Source: Amycolatopsis viridis
GTDB taxonomy: Bacteria; Actinomycetota; Actinomycetes; Mycobacteriales; Pseudonocardiaceae
Direction of reading: 5' to 3'
Assembly (NCBI RefSeq): GCF_011758765.1
Contig: NZ_JAANOU010000001.1
Coordinates: forward strand, 558,001 to 622,000
DNA length: 64,000 nucleotides
The notes beneath the pieces are model-generated. The model searched no databases and was not told where the DNA came from. It saw only the letters and a list, made by a program, of their open reading frames with translations. Made by a program: the position numbers and the translations under genes. Below, one piece after another: positions 9,230 to 20,497 of this stretch. Positions within the stretch are counted from its first letter, which is position 1; the number at the start of each line of letters is the position of its first letter.

Positions 9230-9727
9230 ATGATGCGCCGGGTGAAATCACCGAAACCGATCATGCGACGAGTCATGTCCTGGGCGATGGCCACCTTGGC
9301 GACCGCCGGCATCGTCGTGGCCGCGGCCCCGACTGCCGCGGCTGCGCCTGGCGAACCCCAGTTCTTCGGGTCGTGCGACGTGTCCCTGTACACGTGCCAG
9401 GACGGCGCCAAGGTGTCCGCCCCGGGGCCCCACGACCGCTGCGGCACCGGCCCCGAGCACACCAAGGTGTGCATCCGGTACGACGGCGACGTGGTGTACG
9501 TGCAGGACGGATCGTCCGACGGACGTGCGGTGATGGCGGTCATCGAGCAGTACACCGGCAAGCACTGGGACAACGCCCGGCTCTGCCGCAACCCGCACGG
9601 GCACGGGACCTGGGCGAGGTGCCGGTTCGACTGGAAGGAGAGCGCCACCAAGGTGGTCCAAGGCTCTGTCCTGTTGAGCACCTCCTTGACCAGGACCGAA
9701 ACGCTCTGGTCGTTCGAGAACAACTGA
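9230..9727 (+). CDS. Small secreted Cys-containing protein, unknown function
   Basis: The 165-residue protein has an N-terminal signal peptide: a basic stretch, a hydrophobic core (ATLATAGIVVAAAP), then a cleavage-like TAAAAPG around residue 40. The mature part of about 125 residues holds five cysteines (CDVSLYTC, DRC, KVC, RLC plus CRF nearby) consistent with disulfides, and is rich in Gly, Asp and Thr. No domain is recognised. The start could be ATG 9230, 9233 or a later ATG (9263, 9275); the later ones give a shorter n-region. A broken copy of the gene lies just upstream. Confidence 0.7.
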   Translation: MMRRVKSPKPIMRRVMSWAMATLATAGIVVAAAPTAAAAPGEPQFFGSCDVSLYTCQDGAKVSAPGPHDRCGTGPEHTKVCIRYDGDVVYVQDGSSDGRAVMAVIEQYTGKHWDNARLCRNPHGHGTWARCRFDWKESATKVVQGSVLLSTSLTRTETLWSFENN

Positions 9728-9822
9728 CCTCACTGGTTGTGGCGGAGGTCACTGTCACGTCTGCGGTCCGGCCGGTGCCTCGTGTGCGTAGACGGTCACC
9801 GACCACGAGGAGGACGACAGAC

Positions 9823-10308
9823 ATGGCACCCCGCATCGACATGGCCGCCACCGAGATCGGCGCCAAGCTCATGAAGCGGTTCGCCAACCTGCACACGGTG
9901 CTCCAGCAGTCGACGCTGCCGGTCTCCACCCAGGAGCTGGTCTCGCTGCGTGCCAGCCAGATCAACGGCTGCGCGCCCTGCGTCGACATGCACACCAAGG
10001 AGGCGGCGGCCGCGGGGGAGACCGCGGTCCGGCTGAACCTGGTCGCGGTGTGGCGCGAGGCCACGGTGTTCACCGCGGCGGAGCGTGCGGCGCTGGCACT
10101 CGTCGAGGAGGGCACCCGGCTGGCCGACCACCACCAGGGCGTGTCGGACGAGACGTGGGCGCAGGTGCGCGAGCACTACGACGACGAGCAGATCACCGCG
10201 CTCGTCGCCCTGGTCGGCCTGATCAACGCGGCCAACCGGATGAACGTGATCGTGCGCAACCAGGGCGGCTCGTACGAGCCCGGCATGCTGGCCGCGGTCG
10301 CGAGCTGA
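9823..10308 (+). CDS. Carboxymuconolactone decarboxylase/AhpD-family protein
   Basis: The 161-residue protein carries the AhpD-type motif NGCAPCVDMHTKEA. The redox cysteines are Cys50 and Cys53 with His57 completing the ExxxxCxxCxxxH-like active site. Family members act as alkylhydroperoxidases or thiol-disulfide carriers. A GAGGAGG RBS lies before ATG 9823. A GC-rich 13-bp stem-loop follows between this gene and the convergent leuA. Confidence 0.88.
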   Translation: MAPRIDMAATEIGAKLMKRFANLHTVLQQSTLPVSTQELVSLRASQINGCAPCVDMHTKEAAAAGETAVRLNLVAVWREATVFTAAERAALALVEEGTRLADHHQGVSDETWAQVREHYDDEQITALVALVGLINAANRMNVIVRNQGGSYEPGMLAAVAS

Positions 10309-10317
10309 GGGAAGGAG

Positions 10318-10348
10318 ACGGCCGGCCGCCGGATCGGCGGCCGGCCGT
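10318..10348. terminator. GC-rich hairpin between convergent ahpD-like gene and leuA
   Basis: A perfect 13-bp stem (10318-10330 with 10336-10348, ACGGCCGGCCGCC arms) has a 5-nt loop. It has no T tract on either strand, as is usual for actinobacterial convergent terminators. Confidence 0.55.
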
Positions 10349-10354
10349 GTCGCG

Positions 10355-12208
<1,854 letters not shown>

Positions 12209-12224
<16 letters not shown>

Positions 12225-12250
12225 CAGCGAAGCAGGAGAGCACGCGCCAC
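12209..12250 (-). CDS. leuA leader peptide (13 residues)
   Basis: Reading from GTG 12250 gives MARALLLRCRDGA then TGA, with three consecutive Leu codons (CTC CTG CTT) followed by Arg-Cys-Arg. It ends about 75 bp before leuA, and its end overlaps the attenuator stem. A GATACA -10-like hexamer (12259-12264) with a TTTTCA -35-like hexamer 16 bp further upstream (12281-12286) would put the transcription start on or next to the GTG, so the leader is probably leaderless. Confidence 0.72.
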
Positions 12251-12346
12251 GGAGCCACTGTATCCCGGTCGTGATGATGATGAAAAGCGCCCCGGTCGGT
12301 TACTCGCAGGTAGCCAAGTGGCGGCGGGCGTGGGAAACTCTCCGGC

Positions 12347-12736
12347 ATGGCCGAGCACGCCGAGAAGCGCCAGAGCGACGTCGATGAGGACAAGCGTCCC
12401 GCGCGCGCCCAGCGCCAGGTGAACTGGGGGCGCGTGAGGGACCAGGTGGTCGGGCTGATCGCCGGCATCGTCCGCTGGGTCGGCCTGATCTTCGCGCTCA
12501 TCCTGGTGCTGCACGTCATCTTCGTGGTCGGCGGCGCCAACCCGGACAACGGGATCGTGGCGTTCGCGCGCGACTGGTCCGACGGCCTGTCGCTCGGGTT
12601 CAAGGACCTGTTCGAGCCCGCGGACGAGAAGCTGCGCGTCCTGGTGAACTACGGCATCGCGGCGATCTTCTGGCTGGTGGTCTCGTCGATCGTGACCCGC
12701 CTCGTCCGGCGCCTCGGCGGTGCCGGCGTCGGCTGA
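12347..12736 (+). CDS. Small two-helix membrane protein, unknown function
   Basis: The 129-residue protein has a charged N-terminus (residues 1-30), one membrane helix around 33-62 (VGLIAGIVRWVGLIFALILVL), a soluble middle and a second helix around 103-120 (YGIAAIFWLVVSSIV), ending in basic residues. It resembles conserved actinobacterial hypothetical membrane proteins; no function is known to me. It is divergent from leuA, with 96 bp between its ATG and the leader-peptide GTG, and convergent with the nitroreductase. Confidence 0.72.
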   Translation: MAEHAEKRQSDVDEDKRPARAQRQVNWGRVRDQVVGLIAGIVRWVGLIFALILVLHVIFVVGGANPDNGIVAFARDWSDGLSLGFKDLFEPADEKLRVLVNYGIAAIFWLVVSSIVTRLVRRLGGAGVG

Positions 12737-12758
12737 CCGCACCACCGCCGAGGGCCGG

Positions 12759-13349
12759 TCAGAAGGCGGGCGCGCCCCACTCGCCGGTGTAGGCGAACTC
12801 GCCCAGCGGCAGCCGTCGCCGCGACGAGCGTTCCCGCTCGATCAGCTTCGCCACCCCGAGCACCGCGGGGTCCCCGGCGTGCCCGACGGCGATCGCCACG
12901 CGCGGGACCGCGAAGGCGGGCACCGCGAACCGGGTGCGCACTTCGTCCGCGTCGAACCCGGCCATCTGGTGCGCCACCAGGCCCTCCGCGACCGCCTGGA
13001 GCACGAGGTTCTGCGCGGCCAGGCCCAGCCCGTACTCGGCGTAGGGGATCTCACCCTTGTCGTTGCGGGTCACCACGACCGCCACCAGCAGGGCGCCCGC
13101 CCGGTGTGCCCACGCCTGGTTCCGCTCGGTCAGCGTGCCGAGGATCTGCCGGAACGTGGCGTCCCCGCGCCGCCCGGCGAGGAACCGCGCCGGTTGCGTG
13201 TTGCCGAACGACGCCGCCCACCGCGCCGCCTCCAGCAGCGCCCGCAGCTGGTCCCAGCTCACCTCCCGCGTCTCGTCGAGCGCCCGCGGGCTCCACCGCT
13301 CGGCGATCACGTCCGTCAGGGGAACACTGGATTCGGCCGGTTTGCGCAT
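12759..13349 (-). CDS. Nitroreductase family protein
   Basis: The 196-residue protein begins with the RWSPRALDE and SWDQLRALLEAARWAASFGNTQP segments typical of the flavin-binding nitroreductase fold, followed by YGLGLAAQNLVLQAVAEGL, the dimer/FMN region. Such enzymes use FMN and NAD(P)H; the substrate is unknown. Its ATG overlaps the stop of the upstream glycosyltransferase by one base (TGATG), so the two are translated from one message. Confidence 0.85.
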   Translation of the reverse strand: MRKPAESSVPLTDVIAERWSPRALDETREVSWDQLRALLEAARWAASFGNTQPARFLAGRRGDATFRQILGTLTERNQAWAHRAGALLVAVVVTRNDKGEIPYAEYGLGLAAQNLVLQAVAEGLVAHQMAGFDADEVRTRFAVPAFAVPRVAIAVGHAGDPAVLGVAKLIERERSSRRRLPLGEFAYTGEWGAPAF

Positions 13350-14557
13350 CACACGGCATATTCCCAGACGGTGAGCGCGTACGCGCCGAACCACGCACTC
13401 AGCAGCGCGACAGCCGAGCACACCTGCACGACCGTTGCGGTCCGCCGCTTCGCCAGCGCGATCGCCACCGGGACCAGCAGCGTGAAGGCGGGCAGCAGGA
13501 ACCGCGGCTTCGCGTGCATCAGGCTGCTCGATGCCAGGCAGAGGAACATGACCCCGGCGGCGTACACCGCCAGCACCGCCTCCCGGCGCTGGCGCACCAG
13601 CACCACGAACCCGGCCAGCGCGCCCGCGATCACCCCGACCGTCAGCACGCTCATCGCCGTGTTGCTGCCGGTGAGCACCTCGGCTACGAACTGCGCCGTG
13701 GACAGCCCGCCGTCGAACCGCGTCAGCCAGCCCTGCCACTCCAGGTCGGACCACGTGCTCAGCTGCTCGGCCAGGCCGGCGCCCGGGTGCACCCGCAGAC
13801 CGGTCCACCACAGGTAACCGAACAACCCGGCGGGGGCCAGCGCCAGCGCGGCCAGCGGCCGGACACCGTCCGTGCGGCGCACCAGTGCGGTCACCGCGGC
13901 GACCGCGACCGCGATGATCAGCGCCAGCGCGGTCGACCGCACCAGCCCTGCGGCCAGGCAGCACACGCCGGCCAGCTCCCACCGCCGCTCCAGCAGCGCG
14001 ACGAGCGTCCACACGGCCAGCGCGCAGAACAGCGCCTCAGTGTAGGCCATCGACAACGCGATGCTCATCGGCGTCGCCGCGAACAACGCGACCAGGATGT
14101 GGCCGGCCCGCCGTGAACCGCCGCGCACGATCCGCCCGAGCCGGGCCAGGCCGTAGGCGGCGCACAACCCGGCGACCAGCGAGATGATCAGCGCGGCTGC
14201 GGTCGCACCGAACGGCGGCGTCAGCACCCGGATCAGGAACGGGTACGCCGGGAAGAAGGCCCGGGAGGTGAACGGGTTCGGCACGTCGAAGGCGTCCGGA
14301 ATGGGGCCGAGGTCGTAGCCGTGGGCGGCGATCTTCAGGTACCACTCGCCGTCCCACGCGGTCAGCCGCGACCACAGGCTCGTGTCGTGCACGGCGGCGA
14401 ACACCGTGAGCACCACAACACCGAGAGCCCGCACACCGAGGTAGACCAGCGCCGGCAGCAGGAGTGTGCTGCGTCTCGACAGCGGTCCCCCGAGGTTTAG
14501 CGGCAGGCCAGCGGCCGCTTCGCCGCGCCGTTCCGCGGTGCCGCTCACTGCCTCCAC
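13349..14557 (-). CDS. Polytopic mannosyltransferase-like protein (PIG-V/GT-C type)
   Basis: This is a multi-pass protein of about 402 residues and roughly ten helices. An early extracytoplasmic loop carries TAWDGEWYLKIAAHGY, the WDG-W-Y-GY signature of PIG-V-like GT-C mannosyltransferases that use polyprenyl-phosphate sugars. A second conserved stretch is SRAFFPAYPFLIR. It probably adds a sugar to an envelope glycan or glycolipid, but the acceptor is unknown. Start GTG 14557 is chosen because it lies just before the signal-like region; GTG 14548 is possible. It is followed at a one-base overlap by the nitroreductase. Confidence 0.78.
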   Translation of the reverse strand: MEAVSGTAERRGEAAAGLPLNLGGPLSRRSTLLLPALVYLGVRALGVVVLTVFAAVHDTSLWSRLTAWDGEWYLKIAAHGYDLGPIPDAFDVPNPFTSRAFFPAYPFLIRVLTPPFGATAAALIISLVAGLCAAYGLARLGRIVRGGSRRAGHILVALFAATPMSIALSMAYTEALFCALAVWTLVALLERRWELAGVCCLAAGLVRSTALALIIAVAVAAVTALVRRTDGVRPLAALALAPAGLFGYLWWTGLRVHPGAGLAEQLSTWSDLEWQGWLTRFDGGLSTAQFVAEVLTGSNTAMSVLTVGVIAGALAGFVVLVRQRREAVLAVYAAGVMFLCLASSSLMHAKPRFLLPAFTLLVPVAIALAKRRTATVVQVCSAVALLSAWFGAYALTVWEYAV

Positions 14558-14720
14558 GCCATCGCCTCTGGTTCGTTTTTGAAGATTGGGGCAAAACAGG
14601 TTAGACATTTTCCCACGCCGGTGACCAGGTGCAGTGGTCGGAGCCACATTACCGGGTGGCTGAGCGCCTAACCCCCGGTAGGCTGCTGCGAAAGGTGCGA
14701 AGTAGGAGGTCGGCAGACAA

Positions 14721-15983
14721 GTGGCGCTCGTGGTCCAGAAATACGGCGGTTCGTCGCTGGAGAGCGCTGATCGCATCAAGCGCGTGGCCGAACGGATCGT
14801 GGCCACCAAGAAGGCGGGCAACGACGTGGTCGTCGTGTGCTCCGCCATGGGTGACACCACCGACGAGTTGCTCGACCTGGCCCAGCAGGTCAACCCGGTG
14901 CCGCCCGAACGAGAGATGGACATGCTGCTCACCGCGGGTGAACGCATCTCCAACGCGCTTGTCGCGATGGCGATTTCGGCACACGGTTCCGAGGCGTGGT
15001 CGTTCACCGGGTCCCAGGCGGGCGTGGTCACGACGGGTGTGCACGGCAACGCGCGCATCATCGACGTGACGCCCAGCCGGGTCACCGAAGCCCTCGAGCA
15101 GGGCTACATCGCGCTGGTCGCCGGGTTCCAGGGCGTCGCGCAGGACACCAAGGACATCACCACCCTCGGCCGCGGCGGTTCGGACACCACCGCGGTGGCG
15201 CTGGCCGCGGCGCTGGACGCGGACGTGTGCGAGATCTACTCCGATGTGGACGGCGTGTACACCGCCGACCCGCGGATCGTGACCAACGCGCGCAAACTCG
15301 ACACCATTCCGTACGAGGAGATGCTGGAACTCGCCGCGAGCGGGTCGAAGATCCTCCACCTGCGCTCGGTCGAGTACGCCCGCCGCTACGGCGTGCCGAT
15401 CCGGGTTCGTTCGTCCTACAGCGACAAGCCGGGCACCACGGTGGCCGGTTCGATTGAGGAGATCCCCGTGGAACAAGCGTTGATCACCGGTGTGGCGCAC
15501 GACCGGTCGGAGGCCAAGGTCACCGTCACCGGGGTGCCGGACCACGCCGGCGCTGCGGCGCGGATCTTCCGGGTCATCGCCGACGCCGAGATCGACATCG
15601 ACATGGTGCTGCAGAACGTGTCCAACACCGCCGGCCGCACCGACATCACCTTCACGCTGTCCAAGGCCAACGGCCCCAAGGCCGTCGCCGAGCTGGAGAA
15701 GCTGAAGGGCGAGCTGGAGTTCGACTCCGTGCTCTACGACGACCAGGTCGGGAAGGTGTCGCTGGTGGGCGCGGGCATGCGCTCGCACCCGGGCGTCACC
15801 GCGACCTTCTGCGAGGCGCTGGCCAAGGTCGGCGTCAACATCGAAATCATCAACACCTCGGAGATCCGGATCTCGGTCCTGATCCGGGACGCGCAGCTGG
15901 ACGACGCGGTGCGCGCGATCCACGAGGCGTTCGAACTGGGCGGCGACGAGGAAGCCGTGGTCTACGCAGGGAGTGGTCGCTGA
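14721..15983 (+). CDS. lysC: Aspartokinase (alpha subunit, with an internal beta-subunit start)
   Basis: It phosphorylates aspartate, the entry to lysine, threonine, methionine and diaminopimelate synthesis. The 420-residue protein starts [22 protein letters not shown], has the kinase domain to about 245, then two ACT domains for feedback control. RBS AGGAGGT lies 10 bp before GTG 14721. At codon 250 an in-frame GTG (15468) has GAGGAG just upstream, the position where the separate beta (regulatory) subunit starts in Corynebacterium. It therefore probably makes an alpha2beta2-type enzyme. asd follows at once. Confidence 0.96.
   Translation: MALVVQKYGGSSLESADRIKRVAERIVATKKAGNDVVVVCSAMGDTTDELLDLAQQVNPVPPEREMDMLLTAGERISNALVAMAISAHGSEAWSFTGSQAGVVTTGVHGNARIIDVTPSRVTEALEQGYIALVAGFQGVAQDTKDITTLGRGGSDTTAVALAAALDADVCEIYSDVDGVYTADPRIVTNARKLDTIPYEEMLELAASGSKILHLRSVEYARRYGVPIRVRSSYSDKPGTTVAGSIEEIPVEQALITGVAHDRSEAKVTVTGVPDHAGAAARIFRVIADAEIDIDMVLQNVSNTAGRTDITFTLSKANGPKAVAELEKLKGELEFDSVLYDDQVGKVSLVGAGMRSHPGVTATFCEALAKVGVNIEIINTSEIRISVLIRDAQLDDAVRAIHEAFELGGDEEAVVYAGSGR
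15468..15983 (+). CDS. Aspartokinase beta subunit (internal in-frame start)
   Basis: GTG 15468, codon 250 of lysC, is preceded by a GAGGAG site with a 5-7 bp spacer and opens [20 protein letters not shown]. The 171-residue product holds only the tandem ACT domains. Overlapping alpha/beta aspartokinase genes are established in Corynebacterium and Bacillus; use of this start here is inferred. Confidence 0.6.
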   Translation: MEQALITGVAHDRSEAKVTVTGVPDHAGAAARIFRVIADAEIDIDMVLQNVSNTAGRTDITFTLSKANGPKAVAELEKLKGELEFDSVLYDDQVGKVSLVGAGMRSHPGVTATFCEALAKVGVNIEIINTSEIRISVLIRDAQLDDAVRAIHEAFELGGDEEAVVYAGSGR

Positions 15984-15984
15984 C

Positions 15985-17052
15985 ATGGCACCAACGTTGG
16001 CTCTGGTCGGCGCGACCGGCGCGGTCGGCACCGTCATGATCGACATCATCAACGCGCGGGAAAGCGTTCCGTGGGGGGAGATCCGCCTGATCGCCTCGCC
16101 GCGGTCGGCGGGCAAGAAGATCACCGTGCGCGGCGAGGAGCTGACCGTCGTCGCACTCTCCCCGGAGGCCTTCGACGGCGTCGACGTCGCGATGTTCGAC
16201 GTGCCGGACGAGGTGTCCGCCGAGTGGGCGCCGGTCGCCGCGGAGCGCGGCGCGATCGCGGTCGACAACTCGGGCGCGTTCCGGATGGACGACGAGGTGC
16301 CCCTGGTGGTGCCCGAGGTCAACGCCGACAAGGTGCGGGAGCGGCCGCGCGGCATCATCGCCAACCCGAACTGCACCACCCTGTCGATGATGGCGGCGCT
16401 CGGTGCGCTGCACCGCGAGTTCGGGCTGACCGAGCTGGTGGTCGCGTCCTACCAGGCGGCCTCCGGCGCCGGCCAGCCCGGCATCGACCGGCTGCAGGCC
16501 GAGCTGGCCGCGGTGTCCGGCAAGGGCCTGGGCGCGACGGCCGGGGACGTGCGGGCCGAGCTGGAGGCGGCCGGGCTGCCGCTGGCGGACACCCCGTTCG
16601 CGGGCACGCCGCTGGCCTTGAACGTCGTGCCCGCCGCCGGTTCCTACAAGGGCGACGGCTGGTTCTCCGAGGAGCTGAAGGTCCGCAACGAGTCGCGCAA
16701 GATCCTCGGGATCCCGGACCTCAAGGTGTCCGCGACCTGCGTCCGCGTCCCGGTGGTCACCACGCACTCGCTGGCCGTGCACGCCACGTTCGCGCGTGAG
16801 GTGACGGTGGAGGCGGCGCACAAGGTGTTCGCGGCCCAGCCGACGATCGTGCTGGTCGACGACCCGGCGAACGGGAAGTTCCCGAGCCCGGCGGAGGTCG
16901 TCGGCGGCGACCCGACCTACGTGGGCCGGGTGCGGCAGGCGCTGGACTTCCCGAACACGCTGGACTTCTTCGTGTGCGGGGACAACCTGCGCAAGGGTGC
17001 GGCGCTGAACACCTACGAGATCGCCGAGCAGCTCGCTCCCGAATTCGCCTGA
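15985..17052 (+). CDS. asd: Aspartate-semialdehyde dehydrogenase
   Basis: It reduces aspartyl phosphate to aspartate semialdehyde with NADPH. The 355-residue protein has the N-terminal NADP loop [10 protein letters not shown], the catalytic Cys130 in NPNCTT, and the substrate segment [13 protein letters not shown]. The start ATG 15985 is 1 bp after the lysC stop with AGGGAG upstream, the conserved lysC-asd operon. A GTG at 15973 is an alternative start overlapping lysC. A weak 7-bp stem (17074-17080 with 17096-17102) follows the gene. Confidence 0.96.
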   Translation: MAPTLALVGATGAVGTVMIDIINARESVPWGEIRLIASPRSAGKKITVRGEELTVVALSPEAFDGVDVAMFDVPDEVSAEWAPVAAERGAIAVDNSGAFRMDDEVPLVVPEVNADKVRERPRGIIANPNCTTLSMMAALGALHREFGLTELVVASYQAASGAGQPGIDRLQAELAAVSGKGLGATAGDVRAELEAAGLPLADTPFAGTPLALNVVPAAGSYKGDGWFSEELKVRNESRKILGIPDLKVSATCVRVPVVTTHSLAVHATFAREVTVEAAHKVFAAQPTIVLVDDPANGKFPSPAEVVGGDPTYVGRVRQALDFPNTLDFFVCGDNLRKGAALNTYEIAEQLAPEFA

Positions 17053-17188
17053 CGGACACGCAGAGTCGCCCCAGCCTCCCGGAAATCACTCTATTGGGAG
17101 GCGGCTTCTCCCTGGCCTGACATGAATGCGCTTCTAGTGTGGGCGCAGTCGTGGCAGTTCATGGCAGGGAGAAGTCGGGGAGCTCGCG

Positions 17189-19537
17189 TTGGCAAGGCAT
17201 GTCCTGGCCGCGTTAGTGTGCGCGGTGGCGCTGCTCGGGTTGAGCGCGCCGCTGCTCGTGGCGACCGCGGACGACACCGACGGCCCGCTCACCGTGCGCA
17301 TCGTGCGTGGCGAGACCGGGGTCGCCGGCGTCCTCGTCGTGGCCACCGATCCGAGCGGCGCCAGCGTCAGCGGGGTCACCGGTCCGGACGGGTCGGTTCA
17401 GCTCGCCACCTCGCCGCTGACCGGCGGCAAGTACCGCGTGGATGCCGTGATCCCGGCGTCGATGCCCGACGTCAAGCCGGCGCCGGAGGAGGCCAGCCGG
17501 GCCAGCCTGACCGAGTTCGTCGACGTCAGCGGCGGCAAGGCGGTCACCCTGACCATGGGTGTCGGCGGCCTGGACGGGCCGGTCCAGCTCGGTGACCGGG
17601 TCTGGTTCGACACCGACGGCGACGGTATCCAGGACGGGGACGAGCCGCCGCTGCCCGGCGTGCGCGTCCAGCTCCTGGCCTGCGACGGCGGTGGGGCGCC
17701 CATCGCCGAGAAGACCACCGACCGCGCCGGGCGCTACCTCTTCGGCGAAGCCGACGGGTTGCGGCCGGACAGCTGTTACACGGTCAAGTTCGACTTCGGC
17801 GGTGTGGACACCCGGCCACTGCCCGGTTCCCCGCCGGCCGATGGTCTCAAATGGACTGTTCCGCACGCCGGCGACCAGTCGCTGGATTCCGATGTGGACC
17901 CGGGCACCGGCGCGGTGCGGGTGGCGATCGGGCCGTCCGGTTCGGTCGACCACAGCGTGGACGCCGGCGTCGTCGGTGGTCTGAACCGGGTGGGCGACCT
18001 GGTGTGGGCCGACCTCAACCGCAACGGGGTGCAGGACCCGGGCGAGCCGGGGATCGCCGATGTCGGGGTGCGGCTGCAGAAGGCCGACGGGACCCTGGTC
18101 GCCGGAACCAGCACCGGCCCGCACGGCCAGTACCAGTTCTCCCACCTGCCCGACGGTGCCTACCAGGTCTGCTTCGACACCGCGAAGCTCCCGCCCCAGT
18201 ACGGCGACTACCAGCTCACCCGGCCGCGCGCCGGCAACGCCGGCCAGGACTCCGCACCGGACCCGGCCACCGGCTGCACCGCGCCGACCGAGCTCAACCC
18301 GGGCCGCACCCAGGACCTCGCGCTGGACGCCGGCCTGGCCGCCCCGGTGAACCGCATCTCGGCGCTGGTGTGGCACGACACCGACGGCGACGGCCGGCCC
18401 TCGGTGGTCGAGCCGGGCATCGGCGGTGTGCCGGTGAAGCTGCGTGGCGAGGACGGGAAGCAGATCGCGATGACCACCACCGGGCCGGACGGGAAGTACG
18501 TCTTCGACGACCTGCCGTCCGGGTCGTTCGTGGTGTGCCTGGACCTGGCCGCCCTGCCGCAGGCCGGGGCTGACTTCACCCCGGTGACCAGGAGCGAGGC
18601 CTCTGGTGCCGACCCGGCGACCGGCTGCACGCCACCCGTCACGCTCGGCCTCGGCAAGCGTGAGGACACCGCGCTCAACGTGGGACTCGCCGCGCCGGGC
18701 AACCGCATCGGCGACCGGGTGTGGGTGGACACCAACCGCAACGGGATCGCCGACGCCACCGAGTCCGGTCCGAGCGGCGTGCCGGTCAAGCTGGTCCGCC
18801 CGGACGGCACCACGGAGAGCACCACGGCCACCGGGGCGGACGGGCAGTACCGGTTCACCGGCATGCCGGACGGCACTTACCAGGTGTGCGTCGACCGGGC
18901 GGCACTGCCCGCGCCGGTCACCGGGTACCAGTTCACCCGGCCCAGGGCTGGGGAGTCCACAAAGGATTCCGATGTGGACCTCGCCAGCGGGTGTGCGCCG
19001 CCGGTCGCGGTCGGCGCCGGGCACCGCGACGGCGGAGCCGTGGGCGTCGGCCTGGTGCCGCCACGCAACCGGGTCGGCAACCTGCTGTGGATCGATGGCA
19101 ACGGCAACGGGATGCAGGACCCGGACGAGCCCGGCGTCGCGGGGGTGGTGGTGACGATGGTCGACGCCGCGGGCCGGCCGGTTGCCGTGACGCGCACCGC
19201 CGCGGACGGCTCGTACCTGCTCGACGACGTGCCGGACGGGTCGTACCGCGTCTGCGTCGACCTCGCCGGTCTGCCCGGGCAGTTCCGCGGCTTCCGGCTC
19301 ACCGGCGCCGACGGCGACGCGGGCTGCACGGCACCGGTCACCGTCGGACCGCAGCCGCGGGAGGACCTCTCCGTGCGGATCGGCCTCGTCAGCGCCAGTC
19401 CGGCGGTGGCGACCGCCGCGCAGGAGTCGTCGAGCGGCGGTGGGTTCCCGGTCGGCTGGGTGCTGTTCGGGGCCGTCGCGGCGATCGGTGCGGTGGTCGG
19501 CGTGCGCTGGTGGAAGGCGGCCGGCGAGGACCTGTGA
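17189..19537 (+). CDS. Secreted/surface SdrD-B-repeat protein with C-terminal membrane anchor
   Basis: The 782-residue protein has a signal peptide (LAALVCAVALLGLSAPLLVA), an N-terminal carboxypeptidase-regulatory-like beta domain (to about 120), then five SdrD-B/Cna-B-like domains of 105-115 residues. Each opens NR(I/V)G(D/N)xVWxDxNxNGxxDxxE, a calcium-binding-like loop, and contains a PDGxYxVC motif. The third domain loop (DTDGDGRPSVVE) departs from the pattern. The C-terminus has a Ser/Gly linker, one helix (WVLFGAVAAIGAVVGV) and a short tail with no LPxTG motif. TTG start; the gene stands alone. It is likely a rigid calcium-stabilised surface stalk; the ligand is unknown. Confidence 0.83.
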   Translation: MARHVLAALVCAVALLGLSAPLLVATADDTDGPLTVRIVRGETGVAGVLVVATDPSGASVSGVTGPDGSVQLATSPLTGGKYRVDAVIPASMPDVKPAPEEASRASLTEFVDVSGGKAVTLTMGVGGLDGPVQLGDRVWFDTDGDGIQDGDEPPLPGVRVQLLACDGGGAPIAEKTTDRAGRYLFGEADGLRPDSCYTVKFDFGGVDTRPLPGSPPADGLKWTVPHAGDQSLDSDVDPGTGAVRVAIGPSGSVDHSVDAGVVGGLNRVGDLVWADLNRNGVQDPGEPGIADVGVRLQKADGTLVAGTSTGPHGQYQFSHLPDGAYQVCFDTAKLPPQYGDYQLTRPRAGNAGQDSAPDPATGCTAPTELNPGRTQDLALDAGLAAPVNRISALVWHDTDGDGRPSVVEPGIGGVPVKLRGEDGKQIAMTTTGPDGKYVFDDLPSGSFVVCLDLAALPQAGADFTPVTRSEASGADPATGCTPPVTLGLGKREDTALNVGLAAPGNRIGDRVWVDTNRNGIADATESGPSGVPVKLVRPDGTTESTTATGADGQYRFTGMPDGTYQVCVDRAALPAPVTGYQFTRPRAGESTKDSDVDLASGCAPPVAVGAGHRDGGAVGVGLVPPRNRVGNLLWIDGNGNGMQDPDEPGVAGVVVTMVDAAGRPVAVTRTAADGSYLLDDVPDGSYRVCVDLAGLPGQFRGFRLTGADGDAGCTAPVTVGPQPREDLSVRIGLVSASPAVATAAQESSSGGGFPVGWVLFGAVAAIGAVVGVRWWKAAGEDL

Positions 19538-19614
19538 CCCGGTGGTCCGGGCGGGACGGGATTCCGCGGGCCGCCTTGGCAGCTGCGCCGCGGCGGCTCC
19601 TAGGATCGACTGCC

Positions 19615-20487
19615 ATGACTGCGCACACACTGGCCGGCGGCACGTTCCAGCTCGCGGAGGGGCTGCCCGTCGGGCGCATGGGCTACGGTGCGATGCAGCT
19701 GGCCGGCCCGGGCGTGTTCGGGCCGCCCGCGGACCGGGACGCCGCGGTCGCGGTCCTGCGCGAGGCCGTCGAGCTGGGCGTCAACCACATCGACACCGCC
19801 GACTTCTACGGCCCGTACGTCACCAACCAGATCATCCGCGAGGCCCTGCACCCCTACGACGGGCTGGTCGTCGTGACCAAGGTCGGTGCGGTGCGGGACG
19901 CCGAGGGCGCCTGGATCCACCAGCGGTCGCCCGAGCAGCTGCGCGCCCAGGTGCACGACAACCTGCGCAACCTCGGTGTCGACGCGCTCGACGTGGTCAA
20001 CCTGCGGGTCGGCGGCGGGGACGACGGGCACTCCGCGGTGCCGGGCTCGATCGCCGAGCCGTTCCTCGCGCTCGTGGAGATGCAGCAGGAGGGGCTGATC
20101 AGGCACCTCGGGATCAGCACCGTGAACGCCGAGCAGGTGGCCGAGGCACGGTCGATCGCCCCGATCGTGTGCGTGCAGAACGCCTACAACGTCGCCCACC
20201 GCGAGGACGACGAGCTGATCGACTCCCTGGCCGCGCAGGGCATCGCGTACGTGCCGTACTTCCCGTTGGGCGGGTTCTCGCCGCTGCAGTCGGAGGTGCT
20301 GGACGCGGTGGCCGCCCGCCTCGGCGCGACTCCGATGGCCGTCGCGCTGGCGTGGCTGCTGCGGCGCTCGCCGAACATCTTGCTCATCCCGGGTACGTCG
20401 TCGCTCGGCCACCTGCGCGAGAACGTGGCCGCCGTGTCGCTGGACCTGCCGGACGACGTGCTCGACGCGCTGGACGCGCTCGCCTGA
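19615..20487 (+). CDS. Aldo/keto reductase, PdxI (YdbC)-like pyridoxal reductase
   Basis: The 290-residue protein matches the E. coli YdbC/PdxI type closely from memory: GRMGYGAMQLAGPGVFGPP at the start, then HIDTADFYGP, LVVVTKVGA, LDVVNLRVGGG and the C-terminal LIPGTSSLGHLREN. PdxI reduces pyridoxal to pyridoxine with NADPH. Asp, Tyr and Lys of the AKR tetrad are present; the usual catalytic His position (LLH) reads NLR, as in YdbC. TAGGAT ends 8 bp before the ATG and no RBS is seen, so the mRNA is probably leaderless. Substrate is inferred from similarity only. Confidence 0.82.
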   Translation: MTAHTLAGGTFQLAEGLPVGRMGYGAMQLAGPGVFGPPADRDAAVAVLREAVELGVNHIDTADFYGPYVTNQIIREALHPYDGLVVVTKVGAVRDAEGAWIHQRSPEQLRAQVHDNLRNLGVDALDVVNLRVGGGDDGHSAVPGSIAEPFLALVEMQQEGLIRHLGISTVNAEQVAEARSIAPIVCVQNAYNVAHREDDELIDSLAAQGIAYVPYFPLGGFSPLQSEVLDAVAARLGATPMAVALAWLLRRSPNILLIPGTSSLGHLRENVAAVSLDLPDDVLDALDALA

Positions 20488-20497
20488 CGCGGCGTGG

